9,899 nt of DNA from Bacillota bacterium (lineage in GTDB: Bacteria; Bacillota; Dethiobacteria; SKNC01). Under the pieces are notes generated by a model that was not told where the DNA came from, ran no database searches, and saw only the letters and a list, made by a program, of their open reading frames with translations. The position numbers and the translations under genes were made by a program. Below, piece by piece: positions 5,906-9,899 of this stretch. Numbering within the stretch: position 1 is the stretch's first letter; each line of letters opens with the position of its first letter. Location: NCBI GenBank assembly GCA_007121375.1, contig SKLX01000025.1, positions 1 to 9,899 on the forward strand. Direction: 5' to 3'.

Positions 5906-7009
5906 TTACCGAATTATATCCTTAAGAAGGCGGAATATAGTTCTGGAAGAATCGGGATAACTTAACCTTTCAGTGCAAAGGGACATTTCGTAAAGTACTT
6001 TTTTGTTTTCAATTAATCCTGAAATTTTATCCCGCAACAAGGAAGGAGTCAGGTCTTTTTCATTTATTAATTCCGCTGCCCCCGCTTCTGATAAAACCTG
6101 GGCGTTCAGGTACTGGTGGTTATTGGTAACATTAGGTGAAGGTATTAATATGGAGGGAATTCCCAGGACAGTTATTTCCGCCAGGGTGGTTGCCCCGGCC
6201 CTGCTTATAATCAAGTCAGCGGCGGAAAGGGCCAGGGGCATTTCTTCCAGGTAAGGCTTTATTATAATATTATTCAGCCCATTACCTCCTGTTTTTTTAA
6301 CGGATTCTACCACCCTATCATAATATCCCTGCCCCGTCACATACACAAACTGGGCTTTTGATAATTTTTTAAGATAGGGCAGCATCTTTAAGGCATTCTG
6401 GTTAATTACTTCCGCCCCGCGGCTTCCTCCTACTATTAAAACTGTGGCCTTGTTTGGATTTAATCCCAGGTATTTAATTCCTTCTTTCCTGGTGCAGCCC
6501 ATAACTTCAGAAGCCCTGGGATTTCCCGTCACCTCAGTTTTTCCCGAATTTTTAAAGTACTTTTTTGATGCCCCAAAGGAAAGGCACACTTTGCTGGCAA
6601 ATTTGGATAGAATTTTATTGGTAACCCCGGGCACCACATTCTGTTCATGTATGAGGGTAGGAATTCCCAAAAGGGAAGCCCATAAAACTACAGGGCCACA
6701 CACATAACCTCCTGTCCCCATCACCACTTCCGGTCTGAATTTCCTTAAAACATTTCTTGCTTCCCATCCTCCCCTTGTCAAATCAGCAAAAGTTTTAAAC
6801 AACTGGGGAGAAAGTTTCCTGGGCAATCCGCTGACCGTAATAGTTTCTAAGGGAAAGCCAGATAAGGGAACTATACTGCTTTCCATTCCTTTCCTGGTTC
6901 CAACAAACATAATATCCGATTCAGGTTCAATATTTTTTATATAACGGGCCATGGCCAGAGCCGGGTAAACATGGCCTCCGGTGCCTCCGCCCGTTAAAAT
7001 TATCCTCAT
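5906..7009 (-). CDS. murG: MurG, lipid II synthase (UDP-GlcNAc transferase)
   Basis: MurG adds GlcNAc from UDP-GlcNAc to lipid I, making lipid II on the inner face of the membrane. The 367-residue GT-B glycosyltransferase (GT28 family) shows the N-terminal glycine loop TGGGTGGHVYPA (6-17), the second loop GTGGYVCGP (98-106), HEQNVVPGVTN (121-131), the C-domain loop VGGSRGAEVIN (193-203), and the donor-binding segment SRAGATTLAEI...NNHQYLNA (269-303). The length is typical. The ATG at 7009 has AAAGGGA about 10 bases upstream, and MRIILTGGGTGGH is the standard beginning. It stands 121 bases after spoVE/ftsW, with a candidate promoter in the gap, and 172 bases before murB. Confidence 0.97.
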   Translation of the reverse strand: MRIILTGGGTGGHVYPALAMARYIKNIEPESDIMFVGTRKGMESSIVPLSGFPLETITVSGLPRKLSPQLFKTFADLTRGGWEARNVLRKFRPEVVMGTGGYVCGPVVLWASLLGIPTLIHEQNVVPGVTNKILSKFASKVCLSFGASKKYFKNSGKTEVTGNPRASEVMGCTRKEGIKYLGLNPNKATVLIVGGSRGAEVINQNALKMLPYLKKLSKAQFVYVTGQGYYDRVVESVKKTGGNGLNNIIIKPYLEEMPLALSAADLIISRAGATTLAEITVLGIPSILIPSPNVTNNHQYLNAQVLSEAGAAELINEKDLTPSLLRDKISGLIENKKVLYEMSLCTERLSYPDSSRTIFRLLKDIIR

Positions 7010-7064
7010 AAAAGGAACATCCCTTTCCCTGCTTATACCTTAATAAATACAAATACTACAGTTA

Positions 7065-7093
7065 ATATTAGCACAATATGCTGAAGGTGTCTA
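7065..7093 (-). promoter_or_regulatory. Candidate sigma-A promoter for murG
   Basis: Minus strand TAGACA (7088-7093), a 17-base spacer, then TAATAT (7065-7070): 5/6 and 4/6 consensus matches at ideal spacing, about 55 bases before the murG ATG. The 121-base gap is longer than other joins in this part of the cluster, which fits an internal promoter. Confidence 0.4.
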
Positions 7094-7130
7094 AATAAAA
7101 TATAATGCCTGTTTTAATCCCTCTGTCTGG

Positions 7131-8234
7131 TTAATATTGAGCATGCTTGGAAATATTCAATAGAATCCCCACAGAACAGAGGGTAAAAAAGAGAGAAGTT
7201 CCCCCTGCGCTTATAAAGGGTAAATTTATACCCGTTACAGGGATAGATCCGGTAACAACTCCCACGTTAATTAAAACCTGCAGGGAAATCATGGAAATCA
7301 GGCCCACCGCCAGTAAGCTGCCAAATTTATCAGGAGCCATAAGGGCAACCTTAAATCCTCTCCAAATGAGGAGGAAAAAAAGAATTAAAACGGTAGCTGC
7401 CCCTACAAACCCTAATTCTTCACCAATTAAAGCAAATATAAAATCACTATGGGGCTCCGGCAGATAAAAAAACTTCTGGCGGCTTCTTCCCAGACCCACG
7501 CCCAATAACCTACCCGGTCCCAGGGCATACAAGGATTGAATAATATGGTACCCCGTATCCAGGCTGTCTTCCCAGGGATTTAGAAAAGAGAAAAATCTTT
7601 TGCGGCGGTATTCTTCGGAAAGCATCAGGTAGCCCAGGGCAGGAAGCCCCGTAACAGCCAGGGCAAAAATATGTTTACCCTGCATCCCTGCGGCAAAAAG
7701 TATAACTAAAACAGTCCCTGCAATAGCAACCGCCGTGCCCAGGTCAGGTTGTTTAAGGATAAGAAGAAAACAAATACCCATTATACCCAGGGGGGGAGCA
7801 ACTCCTGACCAGAAATTATTAATATCTATCCTGTTTTTGGATAAAAAAGCAGCCGTAAACAAAATTAAAACTACCTTGGTAAACTCCGCCGGTTGGACAG
7901 ATAAACCACCCACCCCAATCCATCTTTTTGCTGCATTAATCTCAATTCCTACTCCCGGAACATACACCAGCAGCAGGAGAACAAAATTAATCAACAAAAG
8001 AAATTTTACATATTTTTTAAGCTTCCAGTAATCATAGTTAGCCAGGAATATCATCCCTATCAGCCCCAGGACAGCCCAAAAAACCTGGCGTTTTAAAAAA
8101 TAATAGCTGTCACCCCTGAGTTCGGTGGAGGTGTAAAAACTTGAGCTAAAAACCATAACCAGGCCAATTCCCAAAAGAATTAATGCCACAAAAAATATTA
8201 TAAAATCAGGGGGTTTACCCTTATTCTTCTTCAT
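7131..8234 (-). CDS. spoVE: SEDS family glycan polymerase, FtsW/SpoVE
   Basis: SEDS proteins polymerise lipid II into glycan strands together with a class B penicillin-binding protein; FtsW acts at the division septum and SpoVE in the spore cortex. The 367-residue product has about ten hydrophobic helices (first at 10-30) and the family motifs KRWIG (103-107), QPAEFTKV (114-121), LKQPDLGTA (160-168), GRLLGVGLGRSRQKFFYLPEPHSDFIFALIGEELG around 241-275 in the large outer loop (Asp264 is the likely catalytic residue), and LPFISAGGTSL (338-348). The ATG overlaps the end of murD by 14 bases, with GGAGG inside the murD codons, so translation is coupled. FtsW and SpoVE cannot be separated by sequence alone. 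The sporulating host and dcw position fit either, and one protein may serve both roles. Confidence 0.93.
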   Translation of the reverse strand: MKKNKGKPPDFIIFFVALILLGIGLVMVFSSSFYTSTELRGDSYYFLKRQVFWAVLGLIGMIFLANYDYWKLKKYVKFLLLINFVLLLLVYVPGVGIEINAAKRWIGVGGLSVQPAEFTKVVLILFTAAFLSKNRIDINNFWSGVAPPLGIMGICFLLILKQPDLGTAVAIAGTVLVILFAAGMQGKHIFALAVTGLPALGYLMLSEEYRRKRFFSFLNPWEDSLDTGYHIIQSLYALGPGRLLGVGLGRSRQKFFYLPEPHSDFIFALIGEELGFVGAATVLILFFLLIWRGFKVALMAPDKFGSLLAVGLISMISLQVLINVGVVTGSIPVTGINLPFISAGGTSLFFTLCSVGILLNISKHAQY

Positions 8235-9606
8235 TCAGCTCCCCTCCCAAATCTTTAACCAGCCTTTTAAATTCATTTCCCCGCTCTTCATAATTATTAT
8301 ACATATCCCAGCTGGCACAAGCCGGTGACAGTAAAACCAGATCTCCCTCCCGGGCTGACTGGTAAGCTTTTTCCAGGGATTCTTTCATATTCTCAGTAAA
8401 AACAAAATTATTAAATCCTATCTTTGCCAGGGATTTGGCCATTTTTTCCCTGGTTTCTCCCAGCAAAACCAGAAATTTAACCTTATCTTTAATATAAGGA
8501 GCCAGCTCGTCAAAGGAAGACCCCTTATCCTTTCCTCCGGCAATTAAGATTACCTTCTGGGGAAAAGCCTCTAAGGCTTTGATAGTGGAATTTATATTAG
8601 TCCCTTTGGAATCATTAACAAAAGTAATCCCCTTAAGGCTGCCAGCTAATTCCAGGCGGTGGGGAACCCCTTTAAAAGTTTTTAAGGTCCTGGCAATTAC
8701 CCGGGTATCTACTCCTGCAGCCCAGGCTGCTGCAGCCGCAGCCAGCATATTTTCCAGGTTGTGCTTACCGGGTAGGGCCACCTCCTTAACAGGACAAATA
8801 GTTTTTAAAGACCCCTTCTCTTTAATTACAATATGCTCCCCTTGTATGTAAATTCCACTTTCTAAATTTTCCCTGGTGCTGAAGTAAATAACCTGTGGCT
8901 TCACCGCCTCCATGGGAATCCGGGATAAAATAGAGTCATCCCAGTTAATTATAAGGAAATCTCCCTTTCCCTGGTTTTTATAGATTTTCTTTTTAGCCTC
9001 CAGGTAATTTTCCAGGCTGGAATGATGATCCATATGGTCTTCAGAAATATTTAAAAGAACACTTATATGAGGTTTAAAATTATCGATCCCCTCCAGCTGG
9101 AAACTGCTTAGTTCCGCCGCTATAATAGATTCAGGGGAAACCTCCCCGGCTATATCACATAAAGGGACACCTATATTTCCTGCTACATAAACTTTACGCC
9201 CCTCATTTTTTAAAATTTCCCCTACTAAAGTTGTAGTAGTAGTTTTACCGTTTGTGCCTGTTATCCCCACTATAGGAGCTTTAATAAAATAGGAGGCAAC
9301 TTCAATTTCAGTAACTATTTTAACTCCTAATTCCCGGGCCCTTTTCACTGGCTTTATATCCATGGGCACTCCCGGGTTCTTAACCACTAAATAAGTGTTG
9401 TAGCTAATAATATTTTCCGGGTGACCTCCCATAACAGTTTTAATGTTTTTATAAGGCTTGAGATCTTCCAGGTGAGGCTTTAAATCTTCCTCCTTTTTAT
9501 GGTCATTTATAACTACAAAGGCCCCTTTTTCAGCCATTAATTTGGCAGCAGAAATCCCACTTAACCCCATTCCTATAACCACTACCTCTTTGCCCTTTAG
9601 CTCCAT
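8221..9606 (-). CDS. murD: MurD, UDP-MurNAc-L-Ala:D-Glu ligase
   Basis: MurD adds D-glutamate to UDP-MurNAc-L-Ala using ATP. The 461-residue Mur ligase has the N-terminal Rossmann-like domain (GMGLSGISAAKLM, 12-24), the ATP loop GITGTNGKTTTTT (114-126), the metal/substrate section NISEDHMDHHSSLENYLEAKKKIYKNQ (186-212) including the lysine that is carbamylated in Mur ligases, the HRLELAG and VNDSKGTN segments of the hinge and C-domain, and the MurD-specific end LLSPACASWDMY...EERGNEFKRLV. The length is normal. The ATG at 9606 follows TAGGAGG by 10 bases; the first three bases of that SD are the mraY stop codon. The last 14 bases overlap the next gene. Confidence 0.97.
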   Translation of the reverse strand: MELKGKEVVVIGMGLSGISAAKLMAEKGAFVVINDHKKEEDLKPHLEDLKPYKNIKTVMGGHPENIISYNTYLVVKNPGVPMDIKPVKRARELGVKIVTEIEVASYFIKAPIVGITGTNGKTTTTTLVGEILKNEGRKVYVAGNIGVPLCDIAGEVSPESIIAAELSSFQLEGIDNFKPHISVLLNISEDHMDHHSSLENYLEAKKKIYKNQGKGDFLIINWDDSILSRIPMEAVKPQVIYFSTRENLESGIYIQGEHIVIKEKGSLKTICPVKEVALPGKHNLENMLAAAAAAWAAGVDTRVIARTLKTFKGVPHRLELAGSLKGITFVNDSKGTNINSTIKALEAFPQKVILIAGGKDKGSSFDELAPYIKDKVKFLVLLGETREKMAKSLAKIGFNNFVFTENMKESLEKAYQSAREGDLVLLSPACASWDMYNNYEERGNEFKRLVKDLGGELNEEE

Positions 9607-9620
9607 TTATTTTGAACCTC

Positions 9621-9788
9621 CTAGGATAAAGAAACTAAACCTATAACTGCCAGCAGAAAGGCTGCTCCCCAAAACACGTTTACAACCTTCCACTCACTCC
9701 ATCCACTTAATTCAAAGTGATGGTGGAGGGGGCTCATCTTAAAAACTCTTTTTCCCGTAGCCTGATAGACCACCACCTGAATAATTAC
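9621..9788 (-). CDS. mraY: MraY, phospho-MurNAc-pentapeptide transferase, C-terminal fragment only
   Basis: MraY forms lipid I from UDP-MurNAc-pentapeptide and undecaprenyl phosphate in the membrane. Only the last 55 residues are recognisable: VIIQVVVYQATGKRVF, then the highly conserved cytoplasmic MSPLHHHFELSGWSEWKV with its HHH motif, and a final hydrophobic helix (VFWGAAFLLAVIGLV). In intact MraY the VIIQV segment is preceded by another helix ending in (V/I)E-x-LS. Here the frame continues instead into unrelated, Rpn-like sequence to the window edge, with no stop between. An apparent TTG start at 9857 lies in the foreign part and has no meaning for MraY. Position directly before murD is normal for a dcw cluster. 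About 270 N-terminal residues are missing. Confidence 0.9.
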   Translation of the reverse strand, partial: VIIQVVVYQATGKRVFKMSPLHHHFELSGWSEWKVVNVFWGAAFLLAVIGLVSLS

Positions 9789-9899
9789 CGGAAGTTTTTG
9801 GCCCGGATCTTCACGTGTCTGAAGAAACTGGTCCCACATCTCGATCATGTAGCGCAACAGCTGAAGCGATGTATACGGATACCGGGCGCTTTTGTGCTC
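9789..9899 (-). pseudogene. Rpn-family (PF04754-like) nuclease/transposase fragment joined in frame to mraY
   Basis: The frame entering from the right edge reads EHKSARYPYTSLQLLRYM, then IEMWDQFLQT, then KLPVII. This is the core pattern of the Rpn recombination-promoting nuclease family (older name YhgA-like/Transposase_31): EH(K/Q)S, a helix with LLRYM, and a KLP-V-I-I-P-x-V-x-YHG strand. The piece breaks at the KLPVII strand, where MraY also has VII, so both families share the join. By hand count the segment is about 52% GC against about 43% for the mraY part. It is not mraY and has no start in the window. It may be real recombination or, more likely, an assembly chimera at a contig end. 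Confidence 0.7.

Noticed and set aside
7010..7130. Possible small gene or RNA in the spoVE-murG gap
   Set aside because: No open frame with an SD and no stable hairpin; only a promoter-like pair is visible.
8221..8234. 14-base overlap of murD and spoVE/ftsW as a possible frameshift or misassembly
   Set aside because: Both proteins are full length with normal ends, and a GGAGG SD for the second gene lies in the murD codons; this is ordinary translational coupling.
9855..9857. TTG as the start of a 78-residue gene
   Set aside because: The frame is open to the window edge, has no SD at this point, and the codon lies inside the Rpn-like LLRYM helix.
1..9899. CRISPR array, tRNA/rRNA genes, insertion sequence ends or defence genes
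   Set aside because: No regularly spaced repeats, no clover-leaf or rRNA signatures, and no terminal inverted repeats were seen. The Rpn fragment at the edge is the only mobile-element-like sequence.

Overview
The window is a single-strand (minus) run of cell-wall and division genes, the downstream half of a dcw cluster, and it ends in a sporulation gene. In transcription order (right to left) it holds: the 3' end of mraY, murD, an ftsW/spoVE SEDS gene, murG, murB, murA, divIB (ftsQ), ftsA, ftsZ, and the first 41 codons of spoIIGA at the left edge. The spoIIGA start directly after ftsZ, the DivIB-type FtsQ, the Gram-positive style Shine-Dalgarno sites (GGAGG types, with GTG and TTG starts) and a base composition near 40% GC point to an anaerobic, endospore-forming Firmicute of the Clostridia type. 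I do not go further than that taxonomically.

Right part (about 5900-9899): lipid I/II synthesis and export. MraY makes lipid I, MurD adds D-Glu to the nucleotide precursor, MurG makes lipid II, and the SEDS protein polymerises glycan. murD follows mraY with its SD built on the mraY stop codon, and spoVE/ftsW overlaps murD by 14 bases. The last 111 bases are not mraY: they encode, in the same open frame, a piece of an Rpn-family (PF04754-like) nuclease, so the right edge is a chimeric join.

Middle part (about 2700-5900): a 172-base gap with a tandem repeat and a candidate promoter stands where many related clusters carry murC. It is followed by murB, murA and divIB. A perfect 14-bp hairpin sits between the murA stop and the divIB ribosome binding site.

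Left part (1-2700): a sigma-H-like promoter candidate precedes ftsA. ftsA ends in a hairpin plus T-run that resembles an intrinsic terminator inside the coding sequence, ahead of ftsZ. ftsZ is closed by a strong intrinsic terminator. The following 145 bases carry a candidate Spo0A-type promoter with an unusually long spacer, then spoIIGA.

I see no new defence system, mobile element core, CRISPR array or RNA gene. The points most worth checking are the mraY/Rpn join, the regulatory hairpins, the sporulation-type promoters, and a large excess of the words CCCGGG and CCWGG.
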